This document shows, one piece after another, positions 9,395 through 15,893 of a DNA stretch of 36,736 nt. Location: NCBI GenBank assembly GCA_945482995.1, contig CALYRM010000012.1, forward strand, positions 1 through 36,736. The letters run 5' to 3'. The position numbers were made by a program, and so were the translations under genes. Source of the DNA: an uncultured Clostridia bacterium. GTDB lineage: Bacteria; Bacillota; Clostridia; Christensenellales; CAG-1252. Numbering within the stretch: the first letter of the stretch is position 1; each line of letters starts with the position of its first letter. A model generated the notes under the pieces. It ran no database searches. It worked only from the letters and a program-made list of their open reading frames with translations, and was not told the DNA's origin.

Positions 9395-10015
9395 TTACTC
9401 CTTATCTTCTAACTTCTTTTTTATTGTGCCGATAATCATATCGAGCGCAACTCTGTTGTAGCCTCCCTCGGGAATGATTATGTCGGCTACTCTCTTGGAC
9501 GGTTCAACAAACCTTTCGTGCATTGGCTTAACCGTCTTTAAGTATTGCTCAACTACCGAATCAAGGTTTCTACCACGATCCTCGACGTCTCTTAAAATTC
9601 TTCTTATTATTCTTACGTCTGCGTCGGTGTCTACATATAGCTTGACGTCAAACAAATCGACAAGCTCTCTATTTTCAAATAATAGAATACCCTCTACTAG
9701 GATTATTTCCTTTGGTTCGGCGTGCTCTACCTCAGAGCTTCTCCTATGATTGGAAAAATCGTAGGTCGGGTGGTCAATACTCTCACCGTTTTTGAGCTTT
9801 TTTATATCGCGTATTAGTAAATCGGTATCAAAAGCGTTTGGGTGATCGTAGTTGATTTTAGCCCTTTCTTCATATGGTAGTTCCATATGATCTTTGTAGT
9901 AGCAGTCCATACTGATAAGGACCGCTTTATCCTTAAATCTATCATTGATTTTCTTAGCAAGAGTGGTCTTTCCGCTACCCGTACCGCCACAAATACCTAT
10001 TACTATTCTTTCCAT
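9395..10015 (-). CDS. udk: Uridine kinase
   Basis: 206 residues from the ATG at 10015; an upstream in-frame ATG would run inside the end of tdk, and AAGAAGGT sits at proper spacing before 10015, so the shorter start is right. The Walker A loop is GICGGTGSGKTTLAKK; SMDCYYKDH holds the catalytic Asp, YDHPNAFDTDLL and HPTYDFSNHRR form the uridine-binding region, and ILVEGILLFENRELVDLFD the Walker B segment. It phosphorylates uridine and cytidine with ATP or GTP for pyrimidine salvage. It follows tdk by 2 bases, so the two salvage kinases are made together. Confidence 0.94.
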   Translation of the reverse strand: MERIVIGICGGTGSGKTTLAKKINDRFKDKAVLISMDCYYKDHMELPYEERAKINYDHPNAFDTDLLIRDIKKLKNGESIDHPTYDFSNHRRSSEVEHAEPKEIILVEGILLFENRELVDLFDVKLYVDTDADVRIIRRILRDVEDRGRNLDSVVEQYLKTVKPMHERFVEPSKRVADIIIPEGGYNRVALDMIIGTIKKKLEDKE

Positions 10016-10017
10016 TT

Positions 10018-10605
10018 TTATACCTTCTTTAGTTGTTCTTTCTTGTGTTTCATCCAGCACTTTCTGCACATTGCCACATACCTTTCATTGCCGCCCAAAC
10101 AAACCTGTTCGCCTGAAAAAACGACGTTTCCATTGTCATCTAAACGAGCGTTTACGCTTGCCTTTGCTCCGCATTTACAAACCGATTTTATTTCGGTAAT
10201 GGACTGTGCAATTTCAAACAGTCTTTTGCTACCCGGGAAAAGGTGAGTTAAAAAATCGGTAGCCAATCCAAAGCATAATACGGGAATATTATAATCCATA
10301 ACGATTGCGTCTAATTGGTCGACTTGAGCCTCTGTCAAAAATTGACACTCGTCAACGATTATTACTTGGCAATCACGATAGCTTTCGGAATAAAGTTTAT
10401 AAATATCCTGATTGTCACTGACTGCAATAGCATCGGCAGTAAGCCCGATTCTTGACTTAACAGCGGTTTCGCCGTCACGCTTATCAATAGCAGGCTTAAT
10501 AAGCATAACCTTCATATTGCGTTCTTCGTAGTTGAATTTTGTAATTAATGCTTGAGCGGTTTTCGAACAGCCCATTGCCCCGTATTTAAAGTATAATTTT
10601 GCCAT
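10018..10605 (-). CDS. tdk: Thymidine kinase
   Basis: 195 residues, type II (tetrameric) thymidine kinase. The P-loop reads YGAMGCSKTAQA: the invariant Lys-Thr is kept but the usual Gly before Lys is Ser. IIVDECQFLTEAQVDQL is Walker B with the catalytic Glu. Four zinc cysteines are visible (CKCGAKAS, then a CRKCW pair). NYEERNMKVMLIKPAIDKRDGE is typical of clostridial members. It makes dTMP from thymidine. It is the first gene of the eight-gene unit and has a promoter at 10799-10827 and a long leader. Confidence 0.93.
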   Translation of the reverse strand: MAKLYFKYGAMGCSKTAQALITKFNYEERNMKVMLIKPAIDKRDGETAVKSRIGLTADAIAVSDNQDIYKLYSESYRDCQVIIVDECQFLTEAQVDQLDAIVMDYNIPVLCFGLATDFLTHLFPGSKRLFEIAQSITEIKSVCKCGAKASVNARLDDNGNVVFSGEQVCLGGNERYVAMCRKCWMKHKKEQLKKV

Positions 10606-10608
10606 TTT

Positions 10609-10792
10609 CCTAAGTGCTCCGTGATTTTTTTGTTAATCTTTTGTCATTGTTTAGTCTCTTACAAAGGAGGTTTTTTCTAAGCGAAATTCTTTATTTTACA
10701 ATAAATTATTGCCTTTCACCTACAAAACAAGGATTGTTTGTTTTTATAGTCCCAAAACGTTAATGATGACGGAACTTCCGCCTAACCGCATT
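10609..10792 (-). promoter_or_regulatory. Long structured leader of the tdk-udk-tldD operon
   Basis: On the minus strand the leader includes a hairpin with arms CTATAAAAACAA and TTGTTTTGTAG around a 7-base loop, another arm pair around GGCGGAAGTTCCGTC, and the pyrimidine stretch AACCTCCTTTG, which is an anti-Shine-Dalgarno sequence. No known riboswitch class was recognised. The ribosome binding site of tdk itself is weak (ACGGAGCACTTAGGAAA), so pairing with CCTCC is conceivable. Confidence 0.4.
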
Positions 10793-10798
10793 AGATAA

Positions 10799-10827
10799 AT
10801 TGTATAACATTATCTTTTGAGAGTCAA
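10799..10827 (-). promoter_or_regulatory. Promoter of the tdk operon
   Basis: On the minus strand TTGACT (10827-10822) and TACAAT (10804-10799) are separated by exactly 17 bases. Transcription would start near 10792, leaving about 187 nt of leader before the tdk ATG. Confidence 0.7.
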
Positions 10828-10837
10828 GTCTTGGAAT

Positions 10838-10966
10838 AAAAGTGCATAGCACTTTTATTTAAGGTGCAATGTGCGACGTATAATGTCATTCTAATTTTAA
10901 ATGTCATTCTGAAAGCGTTGCTCAAAGAATCTAATCCCCATTAATGTGCAACATGCAATCGCATTG
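10838..10966. repeat. Dispersed repeat cluster upstream of the antitoxin gene
   Basis: Contains the palindrome AAAAGTGCATAGCACTTTTA, a TGCAAT-family unit (about 10843-10878) resembling 1633-1677, a second one at 10941-10960, and TGTCATTCTGAAAGCGTTG of the main dispersed family. No gene is seen. Confidence 0.65.
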
Positions 10967-11006
10967 TTGACAAATAACATAAATTATGGTATAATAATAC
11001 CATAAT
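10967..11006 (+). promoter_or_regulatory. Promoter with palindromic operator of the antitoxin gene
   Basis: TTGACA (10967-10972) and TATAAT (10990-10995) are spaced by 17 bases. A perfect 10-bp inverted repeat, ATTATGGTAT (10983-10992) and ATACCATAAT (10997-11006), covers the -10 box. This is the arrangement used by Phd/YefM-type antitoxins for self-repression; binding here is inferred. Confidence 0.8.
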
Positions 11007-11036
11007 TAGCATATGCTATTAAAAGGAGGAAGAATT

Positions 11037-11315
11037 ATGGTTCAACCTTTACCAAAAATATTACCTGTTAATGAACTTAAAAATACGGCAAGCATCATGA
11101 AAACTTGTCAAGAAAGCCCAGTGCCTATCGTTATAACTAAAAACGGTTATGGTGAAGCCGTTATGATGAGTGTAAAACTTTATGAAGAAATGTTTGCGAA
11201 AATGCAAGCAGCTGCTTTAATCAACGTAGGCTTAGACAATATAGAAAACGGCGCTACGCCTGTAAGTGGAGCTGAATTTTTCGGTGCAATGAGGGCAAAA
11301 TATGACAAACAATAA
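11037..11315 (+). CDS. Phd/YefM-type antitoxin, apparently without toxin
   Basis: 92 residues from the ATG at 11037, chosen because AAAGGAGGA precedes it; an ATG at 11013 would start before that site. The N-terminal LPVNELKNTASIMKTCQESPVPIVITKNGYGEAVMMSVKLYEEM is the DNA-binding fold of type II antitoxins. A toxin gene should follow in a 1- to 10-base overlap. Instead the overlapping ATG at 11303 opens only a 26-codon frame (MTNNKFQLGEHS...), which ends at 11380. The antitoxin is therefore an orphan or the toxin has been mostly deleted. It may still act as a repressor of its own promoter. Confidence 0.85.
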   Translation: MVQPLPKILPVNELKNTASIMKTCQESPVPIVITKNGYGEAVMMSVKLYEEMFAKMQAAALINVGLDNIENGATPVSGAEFFGAMRAKYDKQ

Positions 11316-11380
11316 ATTTCAGCTAGGCGAACATTCTGCCATCACTAATACTTTGGGACAAATTATAAATAATCCTTGAA
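11303..11380 (+). pseudogene. Possible toxin remnant overlapping the antitoxin stop
   Basis: A 25-residue frame beginning MTNNKFQL overlaps the antitoxin end in the position where a RelE/ParE-type toxin would start, then stops. No toxin core residues are left. It may be a deletion scar or chance; position is the only support. Confidence 0.3.
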
Positions 11381-11465
11381 AAAACATTTATGTGTTAAGA
11401 GTTATATTAAAAATCATAAGTTTTGATTTAAGAATATTCTGCCCCGACTGTACCAAAGTACGAAG

Positions 11466-11579
11466 TAAATTTTAAGGATAAAACACAAAGAAATACGCAG
11501 TTTTGATCGACCGAGGCGTACTTGCCGTACGCCGACAAAGGAAAAACAAGTATTTCAAAGCGTTTTGCCTTAAAATTTA
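11466..11579. other. Nested palindromic element (structured RNA or MITE-like)
   Basis: Three nested helices can be drawn. Outer: TAAATTTTAAGGATAAAAC (11466-11484) with GTTTTGCCTTAAAATTTA (11562-11579). Middle: GAAATAC (11490-11496) with GTATTTC (11550-11556). Inner: GGCGTAC (11515-11521) with GTACGCC (11527-11533) around TTGCC. The element is 86 bases before the next gene. There is no T-run after it, so it is not a plain terminator. No family was recognised. Confidence 0.55.
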
Positions 11580-11665
11580 TTAGTGATAAAGATATGTTTG
11601 CCTATTACAAATACAAAAGAAATTTTGCTTTGCATATATGTAAACTAATAGAGAGGTAAATCTAA

Positions 11666-12430
11666 ATGGCTTGGTTGGGCGTGCTAATTTTTATATTCTT
11701 TTTGATAATCAACGTGGTTGCTTTTTTATTGCGTAAAAATCAAAAAGTTTGCTATGCTATAGTTTATACTATTGCAATATACTTGCTTATTTTTAAGGTT
11801 ATAGAGTACGTATGTTATCAAATTCAAGGTTTGCATATAAAAATCCCCGTAGAATTTTCAGCATTAAGCTATTTTATTCTTGCCATAACCGTGCTTACAA
11901 GAAAAGAAAAATTAGAACAGTTCGGCGCATTTGTTGCACTTTTGGCAGGACTTATGTTTTCTATAAGCTTTTGGGTTTCGCCCGACAGCTTCGTTTCCAG
12001 TATAGACACGATGTTTTTATTCGTATGCTCGATAATCAATCACCATTTATTGTATTTCGCAAGCATATTACTAATTTTCAACGTTCGTCGGTATAACTAT
12101 AAATATTGTTGGATTCAGCTTATAGGCGTTGGAGTCATGGTCGGTTATTCTTGGCTTATTCACCTATTTACAAACTATTCGGACATATATAAAAAGCCGA
12201 TAATTATTCAAATTTGCGACGGCACGATTTTGGATTGGTTGGGCGCAAAGAATATTCCCCCGTGGGGTTATGCTTTGTATATTGCTCTTGCGGTTGTCGC
12301 CCTCTTCGGTATATTGGCGGGATTTTATGCTCTAAACAACGTATTCGCCAACAAACGCAAAAAGCAAGGCTTGATTGAGAATTATATGCCGAAAAAGTTT
12401 GTTGAAATTTACAAACGAGAATCCAAATAA
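11666..12430 (+). CDS. Multi-pass membrane protein, YwaF/TMEM164-like
   Basis: 254 residues with about seven hydrophobic segments: residues 2-22, 31-50, 66-80, 90-105, 117-140, 150-167 and a last one near 205-228. The central order (polar-poor helix, ISFWVSPDSF, then INHHLLYFASILLI) resembles the YwaF/TP0381 integral membrane family, which keeps a His in this helix. Its role is unknown. AGAGAGG before the ATG is a fair ribosome binding site. It stands alone between the palindromic element and a repeat cluster. The family assignment is tentative; membrane location is secure. Confidence 0.7.
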   Translation: MAWLGVLIFIFFLIINVVAFLLRKNQKVCYAIVYTIAIYLLIFKVIEYVCYQIQGLHIKIPVEFSALSYFILAITVLTRKEKLEQFGAFVALLAGLMFSISFWVSPDSFVSSIDTMFLFVCSIINHHLLYFASILLIFNVRRYNYKYCWIQLIGVGVMVGYSWLIHLFTNYSDIYKKPIIIQICDGTILDWLGAKNIPPWGYALYIALAVVALFGILAGFYALNNVFANKRKKQGLIENYMPKKFVEIYKRESK

Positions 12431-12434
12431 TTAG

Positions 12435-12720
12435 TGTCATCTTGATTCATAATGTCATTTTGATTTATAAATGTCATTTCGAGCGCAGTCGAGAAATCTA
12501 ATTCGCTTGAACCATAAATGTCATTCTGAACCATAAATGTCATTCTGAACCATAAATGTCATTCTGAACCATAAATGTCATTTCGAGCGCAGTCGAGAAA
12601 TCTAATCCGCCCGCGTCATTTCGAGCGTAGTCGAGAAATCTCTCTTCAAGCACAAACTTAATGCGAAGCACACGAACAGCCTGAATACCAATTACAGCAT
12701 TGTACATTGCACATTAAAAA
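12435..12720. repeat. Repeat cluster with 19-bp tandem array
   Basis: Four copies of the 19-bp unit ACCATAAATGTCATTCTGA run from 12511 to about 12587, flanked by several GTCATTTCGAGCGCAGTCGA units of the dispersed family and a TGCAAT-type unit near 12697-12716. No spacers of varied sequence are present. No gene is seen in 12431-12838 other than the promoter and operator near its end. Confidence 0.85.
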
Positions 12721-12766
12721 CAAGGGCGTGGATTAAAAGTTTTCTCAAAAAATATTTATTTTTCTA

Positions 12767-12825
12767 TTGACATAGCCTAAGAAATATGTTAATCTATTGT
12801 TGAACATTTGAGTATTTGTTCAAAT
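12767..12825 (+). promoter_or_regulatory. Promoter and ArsR/SmtB operator of the regulator gene
   Basis: TTGACA lies at 12767-12772 with a weak -10 (TAATCT, 12790-12795) 17 bases later. The imperfect palindrome ATTTGAGTATTTGTTCAAAT covers 12806-12825, just before the start codon at 12839. The same box, ATTTGAATGTTTGTTCAATA, stands before the HMA gene (13224-13243), so it is very likely the operator of this regulator. Confidence 0.75.
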
Positions 12826-12838
12826 ATGTGAGGTCGAT

Positions 12839-13183
12839 ATGGATATTAAAACCGATAAAAATACAGTTGATGCAATCCAAGATATTCGCAATGCACTCCC
12901 TAATGACGAGGAAATGCATGCCCTTGCCGATCTCTTCAAGATGTTTGGCGATCCCACTAGAGTGAAAATACTTTCTTGTTTGCAGGTTCGCAATATGTAC
13001 GTTGGCGAAATTGCCGAAACACTGGATATGACAATATCCGCCGTATCTCACCAACTAAGAGTGCTTCGAGCATCAAAACTTGTAAAGGGAACTAAGGAAG
13101 GTAAGGAAGTTAAGTATTCGCTTGATGACGACCACGTAACCAAGATTATGGAATATGGCTTAACTCACGTCAACGAAGAATAA
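12839..13183 (+). CDS. ArsR/SmtB family metal-sensing repressor
   Basis: 114 residues. A winged-helix core runs from about 25 to 95 (DLFKMFGDPTRVKILSCL, then TISAVSHQLRVLRASKLV recognition helix). The C-terminal helix carries D97, H99, H110 and E113 with the spacing of the SmtB/CzrA alpha-5 zinc site. The CadC-type cysteine pair of alpha-3 is absent (only LSC). It should repress the module and release DNA when Zn(II) or a similar ion binds. The HMA and P-type ATPase genes follow, and the operator box occurs before both transcription units. Confidence 0.92.
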   Translation: MDIKTDKNTVDAIQDIRNALPNDEEMHALADLFKMFGDPTRVKILSCLQVRNMYVGEIAETLDMTISAVSHQLRVLRASKLVKGTKEGKEVKYSLDDDHVTKIMEYGLTHVNEE

Positions 13184-13188
13184 AAAGC

Positions 13189-13213
13189 AAAAACAGGGAA
13201 AACCTGTTTTTTT
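13189..13213 (+). terminator. Intrinsic terminator after the ArsR gene
   Basis: AAAAACAGG (13189-13197), loop GAAAA, CCTGTTTTT (13203-13211) and further T residues. It separates the regulator from the HMA-ATPase unit, which has its own promoter. Confidence 0.85.
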
Positions 13214-13223
13214 AAGGGAAAAT

Positions 13224-13263
13224 ATTTGAATGTTTGTTCAATAGTACGAACATTCAATAAAAT
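13224..13263 (+). promoter_or_regulatory. Promoter and operator of the HMA-ATPase unit
   Basis: The box ATTTGAATGTTTGTTCAATA (13224-13243) is followed by a second, inverted half, GAACATTCAAT (13248-13258). A candidate promoter is TTGTTC (13234-13239) with TAAAAT (13258-13263) at 18-base spacing, so bound repressor would cover the -35 and spacer. Confidence 0.7.
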
Positions 13264-13304
13264 TAATCATAAAATGGGAATATATTTATTAGGAGATATA
13301 AATT

Positions 13305-13523
13305 ATGAAAAAAGTATTCAAACTGGAAGATTTAGACTGTGCAAACTGTGCCGCTAAAATGGAAAGAGCTATCGCTAAAATCAACGGTGTAAACGCTGTT
13401 ACCGTAAGCTTTATGACTCAACGTTTGTCAATTGATGCCGATGACGCAAGCTTTGAAGATATTATGAATCAAGTGGTTAAAGTCTGTAAGAAAGTCGAAC
13501 CCGATTGTAGGATTATTCGCTAA
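13305..13523 (+). CDS. Heavy-metal-associated (HMA) domain protein
   Basis: 72 residues forming one ferredoxin-like HMA domain. The metal loop is DLDCANCAAKMERAI (CxxC), the form found at the N-terminus of Zn/Cd ATPases (DCANCA). AGGAG precedes the ATG. It ends 23 bases before the ATPase start, and the ATPase lacks an HMA domain of its own, so this is a detached metal-delivery domain. It probably hands Zn or Cd to the pump. Confidence 0.92.
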   Translation: MKKVFKLEDLDCANCAAKMERAIAKINGVNAVTVSFMTQRLSIDADDASFEDIMNQVVKVCKKVEPDCRIIR

Positions 13524-13546
13524 TTTATAATTTATAGAAAATCCTT

Positions 13547-15472
13547 ATGAAAAGCATAAGTTTAAGTAGAAAGGATAAGAAAAATCTTATCCGAATAATA
13601 ATTGCCTTAGGACTTTTCGTTGTAGTATTTGTTACCGACAAGGTGATAGGATTGGGCAATGTATTTGAGGGTAAGTTGTCTTGGCTATTCCCATTTTCTT
13701 TATATCTTGTTGTCTATTTGATAATAGGCTATGACGTTCTTTGGAAAGCAATTAGAAATATCCTTCACGGACAAGTTTTTGACGAAAACTTCTTAATGTG
13801 TGTAGCCACGCTAGGCGCTTTTGCTCTTGCTATCTATAGGGGAGTTACGGGAAAGGAAATCGAAGGGTTTGATGAAGCTTGTGCGGTTTTACTTTTCTAT
13901 CAAGTCGGAGAATGGTTTCAAAGCTATGCTACGGGAAAATCTCGTAAATCCATTTCAAAATTAATGGATATCCGCCCCGATTACGCTAACGTTCGACATG
14001 GAGAAAACGTTGATACCGTTGATCCAAGCGAAGTTAAAGTTGGCGATATAATAATTGTCAATCCCGGTGAGAAAATTCCGCTTGACGGAGTAGTTATTTT
14101 GGGTGCATCTTCTCTTGATACTAAGGCTCTAACGGGAGAATCACTTCCTCGTGATGTTGAAATTGGTTCAGAGGTTATCAGCGGTTGTATAAACTTGACT
14201 TCTCAAATCGAAGTTAGAGTCGTCAAGGAGTTTTACGATAGCACAGTTTCAAAAATACTTGAGCTTGTTGAAAACGCCGCCGATCAAAAATCAAAAGCCG
14301 AAAACTTTATTACAAAATTTGCAAAGTACTATACGCCGAGCGTGGTTGTGGTAGCCCTTCTTTTGGCGATAATACCGGGTATAGTTACCAAAGATTGGTC
14401 AACATGGATATATCGTGCATTGAGCTTCTTGGTTGTATCTTGTCCTTGCGCATTGGTTATTTCAATTCCCCTATCGTTTTTCGCAGGAATTGGCGCAGGT
14501 TCTCGCTATGGTATTTTGATTAAAGGATCTAACTACCTTGAAAAATTTAACAAGGCGAATATATTTGTATTTGACAAGACCGGTACGCTTACAAAGGGCA
14601 ATTTTGCGATAACAAAAATTGTGTCAAACGGGTCTCATGATGAAGTTTTAAGACTTGCAGCCATAGCCGAAAAGGATTCTAATCACCCTATCGCTCGCTC
14701 TATCATTTCGAGTTATAACGGCGATGTGGAAGACGGATATACGCTTACCAACGTTGCAGGCGAAGGAATTGTTGCCGAAAAAGGTGATGATATTATTCTT
14801 TGCGGTAATGAAAAATTGATGAAAAATCACAAAATCGATTATATTCCCGAAACAGACGTCGGTACTGTTGTATACGTTGCGCATAACGGTCAATTGGTAG
14901 GCGCATTGTTGATTTCCGACCAAATCAAGAGTGAAGCGAAAGAGGTTATCGGCGATTTAAACGATATGGGCTGTAAAACTATTATGCTTACAGGAGATAA
15001 TCAAGCTATTGCCGAAAGTGTTGCAAATACAATCGGACTTAGCGGCTATAAAGCGTCGCTTATGCCTCAAAATAAGGTTGAAGAAGTTGAAGCGTTGCTT
15101 AGTGCAAAAAAGCAAAATGAAGTGTTATGCTTCGTTGGCGACGGTATCAATGACGCACCGGTTTTAATGAGATCGGATATAGGCATTGCAATGGGCGGAG
15201 TTGGTTCTGACGCGGCAATCGAAGCTTCGGACATTGTATTAATGAAAGACGATTTGCGTGGATTAACGCTTGCAAAACGTATTGCCAAAAAGACAATGGG
15301 AATTGTTTTCCAAAACATTGTATTTTCACTTGTCGTAAAGCTTGCAATTCTTATTTTGTCGGCATTAGGTTTTGCCAATATGTGGCTTGCCGTCTTTGGA
15401 GACGTTGGCGTTGCCGTTATTGCGATACTTAACGCGATGAGAGTCAACTCAAAATATAAAAAAGAAGAATAG
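13547..15472 (+). CDS. Zn/Cd/Pb-exporting P1B-2 type ATPase
   Basis: 641 residues in the inner membrane. Hydrophobic pairs lie near 15-60 and 85-120, an actuator domain near 165-210 (LTGESLPRD), the metal-binding CPC in VVSCPCALVISIPLSFF at C299-C301, phosphorylation motif DKTGTLTKG at D343, and hinge GDGINDAP at 531-538. The last membrane pair carries VVKLAIL and GDVGVAV, the Lys and Asp typical of the zinc/cadmium/lead class. No HMA domain precedes the first helix; that domain is the separate gene upstream. The ribosome binding site is weak, so coupling to the HMA gene is likely. Confidence 0.94.
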   Translation: MKSISLSRKDKKNLIRIIIALGLFVVVFVTDKVIGLGNVFEGKLSWLFPFSLYLVVYLIIGYDVLWKAIRNILHGQVFDENFLMCVATLGAFALAIYRGVTGKEIEGFDEACAVLLFYQVGEWFQSYATGKSRKSISKLMDIRPDYANVRHGENVDTVDPSEVKVGDIIIVNPGEKIPLDGVVILGASSLDTKALTGESLPRDVEIGSEVISGCINLTSQIEVRVVKEFYDSTVSKILELVENAADQKSKAENFITKFAKYYTPSVVVVALLLAIIPGIVTKDWSTWIYRALSFLVVSCPCALVISIPLSFFAGIGAGSRYGILIKGSNYLEKFNKANIFVFDKTGTLTKGNFAITKIVSNGSHDEVLRLAAIAEKDSNHPIARSIISSYNGDVEDGYTLTNVAGEGIVAEKGDDIILCGNEKLMKNHKIDYIPETDVGTVVYVAHNGQLVGALLISDQIKSEAKEVIGDLNDMGCKTIMLTGDNQAIAESVANTIGLSGYKASLMPQNKVEEVEALLSAKKQNEVLCFVGDGINDAPVLMRSDIGIAMGGVGSDAAIEASDIVLMKDDLRGLTLAKRIAKKTMGIVFQNIVFSLVVKLAILILSALGFANMWLAVFGDVGVAVIAILNAMRVNSKYKKEE

Positions 15473-15737
15473 TTTTATCATTATCCCACCCACTATGTCA
15501 ATATGAGTTACACCAATTGTCAATATGAGTTATACTAATTGTCATTCTGAGCTAAGTGTAACGTAGTCGAAGAATCTAATCCACGTCAATTGTCATTCTC
15601 AAGCGTTGTGTAACGTAGTCGAGGGACCTCATCCGCTTCTGTCATCCCGACCATCGTGGCGTGATTTCAAACACAAATTCATTGTGTAGCAAACGTAAAG
15701 CTTGGAAATGCACCGCCCAATACAATCAAATTTTATA
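15473..15737. repeat. Repeat cluster with 22-bp tandem units
   Basis: Two copies of TGTCAATATGAGTTACACCAAT-like units (15496-15517, 15518-15539) lead into TGTCATTCTGAGC and further dispersed-family pieces up to about 15650. No gene is seen between 15473 and 15893 apart from the terminator and promoter listed. Confidence 0.75.
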
Positions 15738-15775
15738 AAAGTCGTTTAGTTCTCAACCTTAAACGGCTTTTTTAT
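15738..15775 (+). terminator. Intrinsic terminator downstream of the ATPase gene
   Basis: AAAGTCGTTTA pairs with TTAAACGGCTTT (one G-T pair) around a TTCTCAAC-type loop and is followed by TTTTTTATT. Confidence 0.75.
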
Positions 15776-15835
15776 TATCTTGATAATTAATCTACAAAGA
15801 ATGAGAAATGAAACCTACACTTAAAAGAAAGAATA

Positions 15836-15864
15836 TTGACAACTCTTGTCGAAAATTGTATAAT
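15836..15864 (+). promoter_or_regulatory. Promoter of the TIR-PP2C gene
   Basis: TTGACA (15836-15841) and TATAAT (15859-15864), spacer 17 bases, with TTG just before the -10. Close to consensus, so strong basal transcription is expected about 22 bases before the ribosome binding site GGATGGGA. Confidence 0.85.
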
Positions 15865-15893
15865 TTGAGTGACTAAAACAGGATGGGATTAAT

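Noticed and set aside
12511-12587. CRISPR or direct-repeat origin
   Set aside because: The 19-bp units abut each other directly with no spacers and merge into the dispersed repeat.
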